From Stenocarpella maydis (lineage: Eukaryota > Ascomycota > Sordariomycetes > Diaporthales > Diaporthaceae): 13,469 nucleotides of DNA. Made by a program: the position numbers and the translations under genes. Below the pieces are notes generated by a model. The model saw only the letters and a list, made by a program, of their open reading frames with translations, was not told the origin of the DNA and made no database searches. Location of the stretch: the NCBI GenBank assembly GCA_002270565.1, contig NQMI01000287.1, positions 8,352-21,820 on the forward strand, in the 5' to 3' direction. Shown in pieces: positions 1 through 9,797 of this stretch; the first letter of the stretch is position 1, and each line of letters starts with the position of its first letter.

Positions 1-2369
1 TTTTGGGCGCGCGACGCCCCAGAAGTCTTTCGTCCGCGAGCGGCCTTCCTCGAGTGCGATGAACAAAACAAGAGTCGATGAACTGGTTTGAAGACCATTG
101 ACTCTGTCCCTTTGGCGTACGGGGCGTTGGCTGTGTCTGGGCAGGTCTCTTGCTCGACTTGAGCTGAACAAGATCTACGTTGAGGTACGACTCCCCCCGT
201 CCTCCAACACCATTGTTCGCCTGTAATTTGAAAAGGCCACTCGAATGTTGACGGAATAATAATAGCTCCTGCGGGCCTTCGACTTCCAAATTGACCGTCC
301 AGAGCAACCATGGAAACGCACAGGGCACTCGACCTCCATGATTGAGGACTTCGAACTCAGGGTCTGGGAGAATTCTTTGGACTAGTGTGCTGGAAAAAGG
401 ACTCTACTCAGCCTATTGATGGTCGAAGAAAAAAGAATTGCCACCAAGTGATTGCAAGGGAGAATGCTATGTGGGATTACTACTTCGAAGAATTTACCTA
501 GGTATGTGATAGGGGGGCATTGTTGAGAGTTTATTGAATTTTCCGAAAGGCCGGCAGGAAACTTTGGAGTTTCTTGAACAACGGCCCCAAACAACCGTTA
601 CCCACAGGGCTTTAAGGTAGGCTTAACAGGACCACCAATACAATATGTTTCAAGTCATTGCTACTTGTCTTCACGTAGCTGCAATAGATGCAGTCTTATA
701 CGAGTCCTTGCAAGGTGCCGCCATGGTGGCTTACTGTTGAAATCGTGGGATCCTCCCAACATAGATGCTGGCTTAAGATCAGGGTGGGTCTGCACTTTAA
801 ACTTTAGGGTCATTTGGCTGGCCGGTCTGGGGCAGGGGTGCCCCCTTCTACCTGGGTATTAATGCCTGTTGCAAACCTTCCGGCCCCTAAAAGTGGGGTT
901 TGGAGCCGCCAGTAAGGTGTCGTTTTCCACGGGCCATTTCCGCCGGGTTTCGGGAAGGGCCCCAACGGCGTTTCGTTATTATTAAAAGCAGAGAGCTCCG
1001 GGTGCATTTTTGTACGAAACTCCTTATTCAGACGGGAGGTCGCAAAACCGTTCAAATGGGAAATCCATTTGTTGGTTCTGGAAAATCCCCGTCCGCTTGC
1101 GGATTTCCCGACTATTCGGTCTAAATGGGGCCAAGATGGCCTGGCAATAGCGTGCTTCCGGGGCTCCTCGCAAAGCCTCATGCCATGGCCGTAGCCCTGT
1201 GCTGGCAACATGGGCACATGACTTCTGCCGCCGCGCCTCCCAACGCCTTGGCGAAAGGCAATCCTCAGGAAACTTGGGGCTCCTTTGGCTTGAAAAAAAA
1301 CTTCCTAAAACCATAGGGCACGGAGATCGTCCCATGGAAGTGTCCAACAGGGTTTCTTCGTGACCCCCCTTCCCCCAGAGTGCACTGCCGACTCCCTGGA
1401 GACGCTGCGTCAGCCTGCACACCAAGCAAGGCCTCTGGAGCGCCTTGATGGAACGAAGGATCTCTAGGCACCTCCGTATCTCCTTCCGCCCGCAAATAGG
1501 CAACCACATGTCCCCACAGAGCTGAATCATGTCACCAAGCTCACGGATCTCGGCGGCACAGGGCTGGAAGGGCTGCTTTTGAGGACGTGGCTTTGGTGGA
1601 AGTTTTCCGAGTTAATCGTGTGGCGAAAGCACTTTTACCGACATTACTGCCTAACAACAAAGACCTTTCCCTAGCTTTGAGGAAGAGGTTGTGACCAAGC
1701 CCACCAACCAAAAAAAACGGTGGTTAGGGGCACGGGAAAAGTGGTGTATGGACCCATGGGAATTCTCCGCGGTCTTCCCACCGCTTGTTTTTTTTTAAAG
1801 ATAAAAAGGAGCCAATATCGTTGGTCCAAAATTTCTTATACGTGCATGCGTCCCGGGCTGTCCCCTTGCAGCCCCGCCAGGTTCATGCCTTTCGGCCCTT
1901 GGATGCTCCAGTGCGACGGCTGGAGTTACGGCGGCCTGGGTGGGCAGCCGGGGCCCCCACCAAGGCTTGCTCAGAGGCGGGGGTGCGTTTCCCCTTGGTC
2001 CTGTTGGATGAGAGCATTCGCCATGAAGCAGCTCCCCTAAGACATTTCTTTAAGGTGAGACAGTCGTGGTTGTTTTAAGTAACCCGGCTGGTTTAAGGTC
2101 TCGCCCCCACGGAGGGATAACACTTGAGGACTTGACTGGGCTTGGACCCTGGTTTTTGGGCGACAAAAAACCTTGTTCAAGAGCCCCTCCGGTCTTTCCA
2201 TTCTTTGAGTTTTTTAGATGGGGCCGGCGGCCGTTGGACGAGGGGAGAATTTTATGAACAATCCTTGGAGCCTCGGCTGGGCATATTTTTTTTTTGTTCT
2301 TTTCTTTTTTTTTTTAAGGTTTTTATAATTTGGGGATTATTTTTTTTTTTTCCTTTTTATGAATTTTAT
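1..2369. other. Gene-poor left flank, no gene recognised
   Basis: Mixed-composition DNA in which I find no frame with recognisable domain motifs and no convincing exon-intron structure. Open stretches exist on both strands (the longest on the minus strand at about 1024-1610) but none resembles a family I know. Homopolymer runs are frequent (A8 near 1293-1300, T9-T10 near 1788-1797, several G/C runs), so indel errors or decay could have destroyed a coding signal. A proline- and lysine-rich opening followed by a Cys-containing helical-looking stretch at about 1610-1340 on the minus strand is the only part that looks slightly protein-like. Confidence 0.4.
2286..2358. repeat. T-rich homopolymer tracts upstream of the nucleoside hydrolase
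   Basis: Runs of T10 (2286-2295), T11 (2305-2315) and T12 (2340-2351) lie just upstream of the nucleoside hydrolase reading frame. Pyrimidine-rich tracts are common in fungal promoters, so this could be part of its promoter. Runs this long are also where read errors accumulate. No TATA box is convincingly placed. Confidence 0.45.
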
Positions 2370-3602
2370 ATGGCGCACAACAAAATTTGGCCAACGTGGA
2401 CGGCGCGATTAGCCATTCATGAAGCCCCTCAGCGCCTTCCTCGCCCGCCAACCGAGCCTCCTCACAATCAACCACCAACCACGGGGCGTCAAACCCCCCA
2501 CACAAAGAAACAGACCAAAACAACAACTCCCAACCGGCCCAGACCCAAGGTCATCTTCGACACAGACTTCAACACAATCGGCGACGATGGCCAGGCCTTC
2601 GCAATGGCGTCCCAGCTCCACGCCTCGGGCGCCCTCGACCTCCTCGGCGTGACCGTCGTCGTGGGGAACCAGTACCTAGACCAGGGCGTGTCCGACGCCC
2701 TCCGCGCCGCCGAGCGCATGGGCGTGGCCGGCCAGGTAGGCATCTACGCCGGCGCCGCGGCCCCGCTATTACACACCTACGCGGCGTACCAGCTCGAGCG
2801 GAGCACATTCGGCAACGCGACGTCGTACGTGGGCGCGTACGCCCGCCCGCCGGGGCACGATCCGCCGGCAGCCCCGCCGGACGGGTTCGCAGCGTCGACG
2901 GCTGCCCGAGCCCAGCACGCCGTCGACTTCATCATCGCCACGGTGCGCGCGCGCCCGCACGAGGTGTCCCTCCTCGCGCTGGGCCCGCTGACCAACGTCG
3001 CGCTGGCGATAGCGCAGGCGCCGGACATCGTCCCGCTCCTGCGGGAGCCGCCCGGCCGGGGGGCCCCGCCGCGCGGCGCGGGGCGGGGGGTCTCTTAATG
3101 CGGCGGGCGTCCTGTACGCCCCCCCCGGACGGCTACGGGCGAGGGGCGGCGAGGACACTTGGTTGGTTCGACCCGCCGGGCCCGCGCGGGCTCCGCGCGC
3201 CCGCCGGTTGGCGAGGCGGCGGATCGTTCGGGTCGGCGTCCCGACCGGGTGGCGGTTTCTCGACGAGCGTACTTCGCGCGTCGCGGGGGCACTGCGCCCC
3301 CCGACGGCGGTCCGCGGCTGTTTGCCGGCCGTGGCAACCAGGAGAGGTGGCCGTATGTCTACGACACGGTCGCGCTCGCGTCGCTGTACGACGGGAGCCT
3401 GGACACGGACGTGCGCGAGTTGTATGTTGATGTGGACTGTAACTTTAGCGCCGAGTATGGGAAGGGGCTCGTCTGGGAGGAGGATCCTTATCCTGGGATA
3501 GGGGTCGTGGGTGTGTCCTCTGTGGTGTTTGCGCTTGACAACACGAGGTTCTTTGAGCTTTATGTCGACCTGCTTACCCGGCCGATATCTGGGGGTAGAT
3601 AG
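2370..3602 (+). pseudogene. Inosine/uridine-preferring nucleoside hydrolase-like protein, frame-disrupted in the middle
   Basis: Family role: nucleoside hydrolases cleave the N-glycosidic bond of ribonucleosides to base and ribose, using a Ca2+ site made of Asp residues. Seen here: the N-terminal half reads in one frame, with the metal-site signature DTD-x(5)-DD at 2559-2588 (followed by G-Q-A-F), then GVTVVVGN, and a GPLTNVALA motif at about 2980-3006. This frame stops at 3096-3098. The C-terminal half resumes in the same reading phase from about 3330: PYVYDTVALA (its Asp fits the late Ca2+ ligand of the family), then DVRELYVDVDC, YGKGLVW and a stop at 3600-3602. Between about 3040 and 3320 the DNA is extremely GC-rich. 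Fragments resembling the expected WFDP motif appear there in shifted frames, which implies several indels. Start is uncertain: ATG 2370 is in frame, whereas ATG 2419 in another frame begins a signal-peptide-like MKPLSAFLA and would need a further frameshift. It may be a real pseudogene or a good gene with sequencing errors. The neighbouring dynamin gene converges on it. Confidence 0.8.
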
Positions 3603-4140
3603 ATATCCCTGTTAGCAGCACTCGGAATAGACACGGACAAATCCCCCTTTTTCTTCTGGCGTGAGATGGCGGCCTCACAAGGGGTAGAGTCGTTTTAATT
3701 CGAGCTGCCGGCTCATCTATCTTATTCTTCTGGCCTACGTGAGCGTCCCATGCGGTTTGGTTTGCATGCCATGAGCCTGCGGGGCTGCTCTTAACGTTAC
3801 GCGCCAGATGCTTTCCAAAGATATGGCTTACAAGGCGCTTCACTCATCCGATGGACCCGTTCCGCGTGTTAAACCACAGCATTTTGCAAGCCTCACAATA
3901 GCCCAAACCTGCTATGGCAAGTTGAGTCTATGGACCTTAATTGCAATCGCTAGCAGATCGTCAACCAATCCAAATCATCGCGCCCCTCAAACTTAAAGAC
4001 AAAAAACCGAGCAAAAAAAAAAGAGACAGCCATAGCACCATACATGAAAGACAAGCTATGTCCCCTCAAAACGGCAGAGAACAAAGCCCCATCAAAACCC
4101 CCCACTGCCCACGCTCTTTCTATCTTGTATCTCTAAATCC
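3603..4140. other. Spacer between convergent genes
   Basis: This 538-base region separates the stop of the plus-strand nucleoside hydrolase from the stop of the minus-strand dynamin-like gene, so it should hold both 3' UTRs. I see only short chance open frames and an A-rich tract at about 4000-4025. No RNA gene or repeat is recognisable. Confidence 0.6.
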
Positions 4141-4235
4141 TTAGGCCCGCCCCAAGATCTTCCGAATCTGCCCGCCCCTGCGCGCCTGCTGCGCGGTCCC
4201 TACAGCGGGGTATCCCCCATACTCATCCCGCGAAG
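4141..4235 (-). other. Terminal coding exon of the dynamin-like gene
   Basis: On the minus strand, from 4235 down, the reading is SRDEYGGYPAV, then GTAQQARRGGQIRKILGRA and TAA at 4143-4141. The phase is consistent with the upstream exon through the intron at 4236-4308. The composition (Gly, Arg, Gln) is typical of a disordered protein tail. It lies outside the longest open frame and is easy to miss. Confidence 0.65.
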
Positions 4236-6210
4236 CTGCGACGGAACGTCAGCGAAAATATCCCCCGAGTCTGCGAGCCTGGCGGCTGGTGCTGGCGCTG
4301 GTGCGTACCTGATGACGAGTCACGCCTCCCATCTCCGCTGTAGATGTCATCCTGCTCCCTGCCCGACCCGGGCCTGACCTTGTCGGGGCGGGGCGGGGGC
4401 GGGGGAGGCGCCGACGTGGGGGCGCTGTAGAAATCCTCCTCGGGCTCTATCTCGATCCTGCGCCTGTTGTGCCACTGCTTTTGCCCTGCCCTGCGCTTTG
4501 CTTCGGGTGTCTTGTTGTGGGCTGCCTGTTACTCGCCATTCTGCGTTTGGCGTAGGGGCTTGTTGCGACGCTGGGAGGATGCGCGTTGGTGTGGCTCTGG
4601 AACGGCTGACTGGTTTTTGCGGGGGCTGTCTGACGTCTGGACCTGGGGGGCGGCGGCGGCGGCGCGGCGGCGCTGCTTGTCTGTCGGCTGTGGTCGCTCT
4701 GTTTGCGCCGTGGCTGACCCTCTTCGTCGCTCGACTCTTCGTCATCATCGGCTTCGTTGGCGTATGCCCTCAGCTCCTTGCGCATGGCGAGGCTGGCGCA
4801 GATGTCCTTGGCCTCCTCGATCGCCTTCTTCCGGCTCTTGAGAAGAATCCTGCGCTCGCGGGTCTGCTTGTTCTCGGCCGCGATGGCGAGGATGGTCTCC
4901 TCGTTCATCTTCAGCACGTGCAGAGACTCGAAAATGTTGTACATGCCTTGCAGGAGGTGTCGCTCGATGACTTGCACGATGGTGTTGCGAATGAAGGACT
5001 TTGCCGACAACTCATAGTAGATCAGCATCTTCTCGAGCACCTCCTGTGCCTCGGACCACTGTGGGGCGCCCTCCTCGCTCAGCGACCTGGCCTGCCACGC
5101 GCGCAGCTTCTCTTCGTACTCTGGGTCGTATGGTTGGACTTCGAGATGCATGTCCTGGGAGAGCAGCTCGAGCTCCTTCTGAGCCTTGTCCATGAGCTGC
5201 TTGAGCTGCAGGTCAAGGAACTCGCGCCGGAGCGGCTCACGCATCCGCTTCGGCCATGCGTAATCGATCAGCTCGGACAAGAACTCGTTGCACACAACGC
5301 CGAGGTTGTCCTTGTGCTCCTGGGCCATCCTGGGCCAGTACTCGGAGTAGCTCTGGAAGAGCATGTACACAGCGCGGGGTTTTGCATCGCCGGGGAACTC
5401 AGAACCACGGATCTGGCTGAGAAGAGTCTGGACCTCCTGGCGGACGTAGTTTTGTTTCTGCTCATCTGACATGTCTTTGCCTCCCGCGGGCGCGTGCGCG
5501 AAGCCGAACTTGCGACCGTGCTCCCTGATGCGTCGGCTGAAAGCGTCGTTCTCCTCGGCGGCCCTGGCACGCAGGTTCTGCGCCGGTGTGCCTCGGGGAT
5601 CGGCAGTGGATCGAAAGAAGGTCTTGCCAGGCGGGTTCTTGTAGAAGCCGTAGACGGCAGGTATGACGAGCTCCTTAGAAGCGCTGAAGAGCTCTACGAG
5701 TTCTATCCGCATCTCCTCTGGCGTGTCCTTGCCCTCACCCATCGACTTGAGCTCCATCTCGGTGTCGTCGAGAGCCTTCTGGATCTGTCGGCGCAGCGTC
5801 TTCACGTGACGGCCAATGTGCCGCTGTAGTTGCACGCTCAGTTTCTGCTTGAGGGCGTCGGCGCCACACATTGACTCTGGAAGAGACCGCCACTTGCCCC
5901 TGCCAAAGAATTCCTCCTCCCTCTGGCGCCGCTCGCGCGCCGCTGTATTGTCTAAGGTGTTGTCTTGGTGTGGGATGTGTTGCCTGTATTGTGGTTGCCT
6001 TATCCTGTTGTTGATGTCATACTGTCCTGACAATGATATTTCGGTTCGGTCGGGCTTGGATTGAAGAACGGCCCGATGGTTTGCGGTCTGTGGGTCGACT
6101 GTCTCGCTGTTGTCAGAAATCGGGGCCCCTGGACATAAATCGGTGTTACCCGCCAAACCACGGCAAGGGGTGATCTCGTCGGCGCGAGTTCTTCCATGAG
6201 CGCTCGGCAC
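4141..6210 (-). CDS. Dynamin-family protein lacking its GTPase domain (stalk + GED + disordered tail), probable truncated gene
   Basis: Dynamins are large GTPases that assemble on membranes. A G domain drives a helical stalk (middle domain plus GED). Seen here: an open frame of 587 codons at 6210-4447. Residues about 88-130 match the G-domain/stalk junction (RERRQREEEFF, then W-x-SLP). Residues 130-385 are the helical stalk, with the typical RGSEFPG segment near 268-274 followed by LF-x(6)-YW-x(3)-A-x(2)-H. Residues 385-485 are a GED-like helix bundle, then an acidic stretch and a poly-Pro tail. There is no P-loop, DxxG or TKxD motif: the expected 300-residue G domain is absent. Residues 1-86 look like non-coding read-through; a 71-nt intron (6022-5952, GTATGA to CTTAG) may end just before residue 88. 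At the C end a better ending exists: a stretch at about 4309-4480 (FYSAPTSAPPPPPP), a 73-nt intron and a terminal exon to a TAA at 4141-4143. That stretch is in a different frame from the main frame, so a frameshift, a second short intron or error lies between about 4440 and 4655. Confidence 0.8.
4236..4308 (-). other. 73-nt spliceosomal intron in the dynamin-like gene
   Basis: Minus-strand reading gives TCATCAG|GTACGC at the 5' splice site, a GCTGACG branch site, and GTCGCAG at the 3' splice site. Splicing joins two protein-like stretches in the same phase and removes the in-frame TGA that read-through would meet. Size and motifs fit filamentous-fungal introns. Confidence 0.7.
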
Positions 6211-6330
6211 TAGCGTCTTCGATGTGTTTCTTGACTGTGTCCCAAAAGGGCTTCTCGGCTGATTAACGTCCGTATGCCGTTTATTGATATACCTCCCACC
6301 GGAAACTTATCGCCTGGCGTCGAGCCATCA
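6211..6330. other. Short transition between the dynamin remnant and the AT-rich block
   Basis: Composition is still mixed. None of the three minus-strand frames continues the missing dynamin GTPase domain, and all contain early stops, so the homology to dynamin ends between about 5951 and here. Nothing else is recognisable. Confidence 0.5.
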
Positions 6331-7174
6331 AAAGCTATTACTAAAAGTTATTTGGTTAAACTTGCTTTGCTAGTGCCTGAGTAAGGTAGTATTAAGTGGC
6401 TCATAGGACTATTTGTCTTGGAGCCTCTCATTACTCGACGAACGAAGTATTGTCATCCGGGCGGTCGAAAAACGGCTACTAGCAAATTTCGTTCTTAAGG
6501 TGAGTCGATGCGATGAGCTATCTAACTTTCTTTTTAGGACAGTAGTTAATTTTACTTTTATTTGATGTTCTTGCTTCGTAGGTCTTTAATTATTCCATCT
6601 ATGCTATAAGGGCTTTGTAAATCGATGTATCGTTGCATTGCTGCCGATATTCTGCGCAGGCTTCCTATTGCAATTATTATTTGATTAACTAATTCTTAAG
6701 AAATTTTTGGATAAGATATAATATTTATTAATTTTTATTTTATGTTTTATCAGAAAATATTATTGATTATTAAGCTTAGATTATTTTAAACTATATTATT
6801 TTTAGAATTGATAATGCGGATATATATTAAATATTTGGTAATAAATATTTTCATAAAGATAATTAAAATATAATTAATTATATTGAAGGTTTCTTTATAG
6901 AATGGAACTCTGATAGGTTTTAGTATTTAAGAGATTTTTTAAGTGCTATAATTTATAAGAAGGTTATAGAGTTAAAGTTTAAGCCCAAGTTAAGAGCTAA
7001 TTAAGGGCCTATTCTTGAGAAATAAGTACTTAGATACTTAAATTAACTACTAAAAAGCTTTTCTATTTAAGTGTAATTTATTAGTAATGATTATATCCTT
7101 ATATTAGTTATCTCTTTACCTAATGATATCTAGCCTTCTTAGTTGATCTAAGCTTAATTCTGGTGGGTCCATAA

Positions 7175-7186
7175 CCCTAACCCTAA
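7175..7186. repeat. Two telomere-type CCCTAA units
   Basis: Two perfect tandem CCCTAA units, preceded by AA, occur inside the AT-rich island in one of its less degraded pockets. Fungal telomeres are usually TTAGGG repeats. Two units are too few to claim an interstitial telomere; this is recorded as seen. Confidence 0.5.
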
Positions 7187-7817
7187 GTGGCTACTAACTC
7201 CATTATTAAGGGCTTGCAGGGTTACATCTTGGCATTTGATTCTGATTCCCTAGTTATTAGAATGGGTCCATTAGGTGCTATTGCAGTTGGCTCATAATAC
7301 TATAATCTTAAGCTACTATATTAAGGTATTAGTTAGGATTCTTAGGATAGTTAATACTTATATACCTAACTTTGCGTATATATTAAAGTAGCTTCTTCTT
7401 ATTTAAGCTTTATAAACTTTATTCTTAAATGAGGGGCTTTTCTATTATACATTTCTAAGCAATGTCAATAACGTACTTTAGAGTTTTAATTTCATTAGTA
7501 TTCTTGATTCCAATACCTTATTTTATTATTTCCTTAGGTATTATTTATGTTATTATTTCTACTTTTACTACCTTAATTATTATAATTAGAGTTCTATTTT
7601 GTACTTCCTAAATTAATACTAATAGACGTCTTATAAATCTTATATAGCTACTTAATAAAATACTAATTCTGATTAAATTCCTAGAATTAAGTATAGTACT
7701 TCTTAAAGTGTAGTGTATTAGGCAGATATTAGGCCTTTTATACCTAGATTAAAGATATTCTATAGTATAATAAGGAGCTATTTCTTTTTTTACTAGAGTT
7801 TAAATATTAATAGATAT

Positions 7818-7877
7818 AAATATATATATATAGATTGTTATTCTATATTATATATATACTACTGCTATATATATATA
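7818..7877. repeat. TA-dinucleotide microsatellites
   Basis: Several (TA)n tracts (TATATATATATA-type) are clustered here, with another near 9000-9012. They are ordinary simple repeats within AT-rich DNA. Confidence 0.6.
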
Positions 7878-7937
7878 GAAATTTCTCATATTTAATAATA
7901 TTAAGAATACATTAATTAATAATACATCTTAACTAAA

Positions 7938-7965
7938 TATTATATTATATTAATATAATATAATA
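7938..7965. repeat. 28-bp perfect palindrome
   Basis: A perfect self-complementary stretch of A and T with no spacer, centred between 7951 and 7952. In DNA this AT-rich, long palindromes can arise by chance, but it could also mark a cruciform-forming site or the junction of two inverted repeat copies. Confidence 0.6.
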
Positions 7966-9548
7966 CTACATTTTTTATTTTATAATAATATAATATATAC
8001 TATAAATACTTTAATAGCAGATATTTAAAATTTAAGCTTTTTAGTTTTATTTTAAATCTTAAAATATTATTTTTAAATTGGAAGAAATAAATACTAATTT
8101 TGAAAATATATAATATAAATCTGAAAACTTTGCTCTATATAATGGTATTTCTTTTACATTTATTACATCATTCCCCAATTATCTAATACCCTTATGAGTT
8201 AGAATTATATATATAATTATCTAAGGGCTATAATATATATTATAACTCTATATATATAAGGGGTCTTATATTACATAGATATGTATAATATTATAATTCT
8301 AATTATACACTAGAATAAATTACTTTTTATTTAGGGAAAATGTTATGCATTAAAGAATGATAAGTTATTAAAGAAAGAAATTAACTAAAAGCTTAGAGTT
8401 TATAATTCTTTATAGCTTAATATATAATAAGATATCTTTAATAATAAATGATATTCCAATTAATATAATAGTAAGTAATTATATATTTGCAAATATATAA
8501 CTAGTATAATAAGTATTTAAATATTTTTAAGCTTTAAGAATTAATGACTTTATTTTAAAGAGTATAAGCACTATAATAGTAAACCTTTTATACAAATTAA
8601 TATAGCTCTTAATATAATCCTAAAGCTTAACCTATTATTTAAGTAAGCCTAGTTGTTAATTCTTAATATAAGATATAATCTTATTATAAATTATAGGTAG
8701 CTAACAATATATAATATATAGATTAATACATAATACGAATAATTAATGTTTCTAAATATATTAATACGTAACTTATTAGTATATAATATCTTTATAAATA
8801 AAGCTATATATTTATTATAGATTAATATATTATATTAAGTAAATATAAATTAATATAATGAAGTATTTATAAGCAATAAAAAATAAAATGCTAATAAATA
8901 TTAACTTTAATCTAATTATATTACTCTTTAATAAATGTAATTATATTTATATAAGCTATGAGAAATATACTAAAATTATTAAAGTTATAATAATATACAT
9001 ATATATATATAGGGTTCTGTTTGATGGGTCTGTAATTGCTTACTTATCTTACTATCTAGAGGAAGTAAGGGAATTTCATATGAATAAGAGAAGTAGCCTC
9101 TTCTCCTATTAAGCCCCTAGCTTAGTTACGCAGCCTAACCTAATAAGGTTATAAAGAATCTAATAAAGTAATACTATAATATAAACTCTTTTTTCTTTTA
9201 AGATTATATACCCCTAAAAACTATACTTTTAAGTAGGTTAAATTACTTATATAATAGCTTTTTTCTAAAGCTATCTTTTATAATTAAGGTTAAGTTAATT
9301 AACTTATAAATAATTAAGCCTAATATAAGTATTATATAGTATATTAGGAAGACTAGTTATTCTTTAAATATTATAATAATACTTTTTTACTTTTCTCTTT
9401 CTTCTTTTATATAAAGGATAGTTTCCTAAAAAATAAATAAAGAAAACTCTTTTTTAGCCCTTCTAGTAGCTTTTTTATATACTATTAGTAACTTACTTAT
9501 TAATAAGTTACTTATATAGGTAAGTACTTACTTAATTATTAAGGAAAT

Positions 9549-9549
9549 N
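9549..9549. other. Single ambiguous base (N) at the island border
   Basis: The only N in the window falls exactly where composition switches from the AT-rich island to normal DNA. This suggests a weakly supported assembly position at that junction. Confidence 0.9.
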
Positions 9550-9574
9550 GGCAATAGTAGTGTGCAACAGCACA

Positions 9575-9797
9575 TTGGTGGGCTATCGCTACAGCTACCG
9601 TACTGTAGCCAGAGGGCATAGTTGCTTACTAAGCAACTACCACCCACTATATAGACCCGAGATAGCTGGCGGGCTACGCCCACTGCACCCACTACTCGAA
9701 AGACAGAGAGAAATACAAGAACAACACCCCACTCGTATTGCAATACGTGACCCATCCAACAGGAACCCACATATTGTAGATTCTAGGTATCAGTTAT
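9575..9797. mobile_element. Possible LTR or small-element remnant with clustered hairpins
   Basis: Three short perfect inverted repeats sit within 160 bases: 7-bp arms at 9588-9594/9603-9609, 7-bp arms with a 3-base loop at 9621-9637, and a 14-bp palindrome at 9734-9747. A TATATAG motif at about 9649 is followed some 145 bases later by a TTATTACA-type end near 9797, an arrangement reminiscent of fungal LTRs (TATA, R/U5, ending in CA). No matching start, primer-binding site or target duplication could be confirmed. An open frame from 9560 to 10105 runs across it but shows no recognisable domain and looks fortuitous. Confidence 0.25.

Larger units (their letters stand above)
6330..9545. repeat. 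AT-rich, TpA-rich RIP-like island
   Basis: About 3.2 kb made almost entirely of A and T, dense in TA dinucleotides and in TAA/TAG stops in all frames. The transition is gradual on the left (6330-6700) and very sharp on the right (about 9545). This is the look of fungal repeats mutated by RIP (C-to-T, mainly at CpA), usually decayed transposons. Less degraded pockets remain at about 7140-7300 and 9010-9150, but I cannot identify a transposase, reverse transcriptase or LTR by eye. The longest open frame (8888-9112) is low-complexity Ile/Tyr/Asn-rich and not credible as a gene. Confidence 0.8.

Noticed and set aside
1785..2078. Arg/Pro/Leu-rich plus-strand frame in the left flank
   Set aside because: No recognisable motif, two overlapping frames are equally open, and it lies among homopolymers.
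4347..4748. 133-codon minus-strand frame rich in Arg, Pro and Gln
   Set aside because: It overlaps the dynamin tail in another frame and starts inside it. The neighbouring frame plus the 73-nt intron explains the region better.
4498..5469. 323-codon open frame on the plus strand, Leu/Val-rich
   Set aside because: It is exactly antisense to the dynamin stalk and GED. The opposite strand has clear family motifs, and this frame is a codon-bias shadow.
8888..9112. 74-codon frame in the AT island
   Set aside because: Low-complexity Ile/Tyr/Asn run expected by chance in DNA of this composition.
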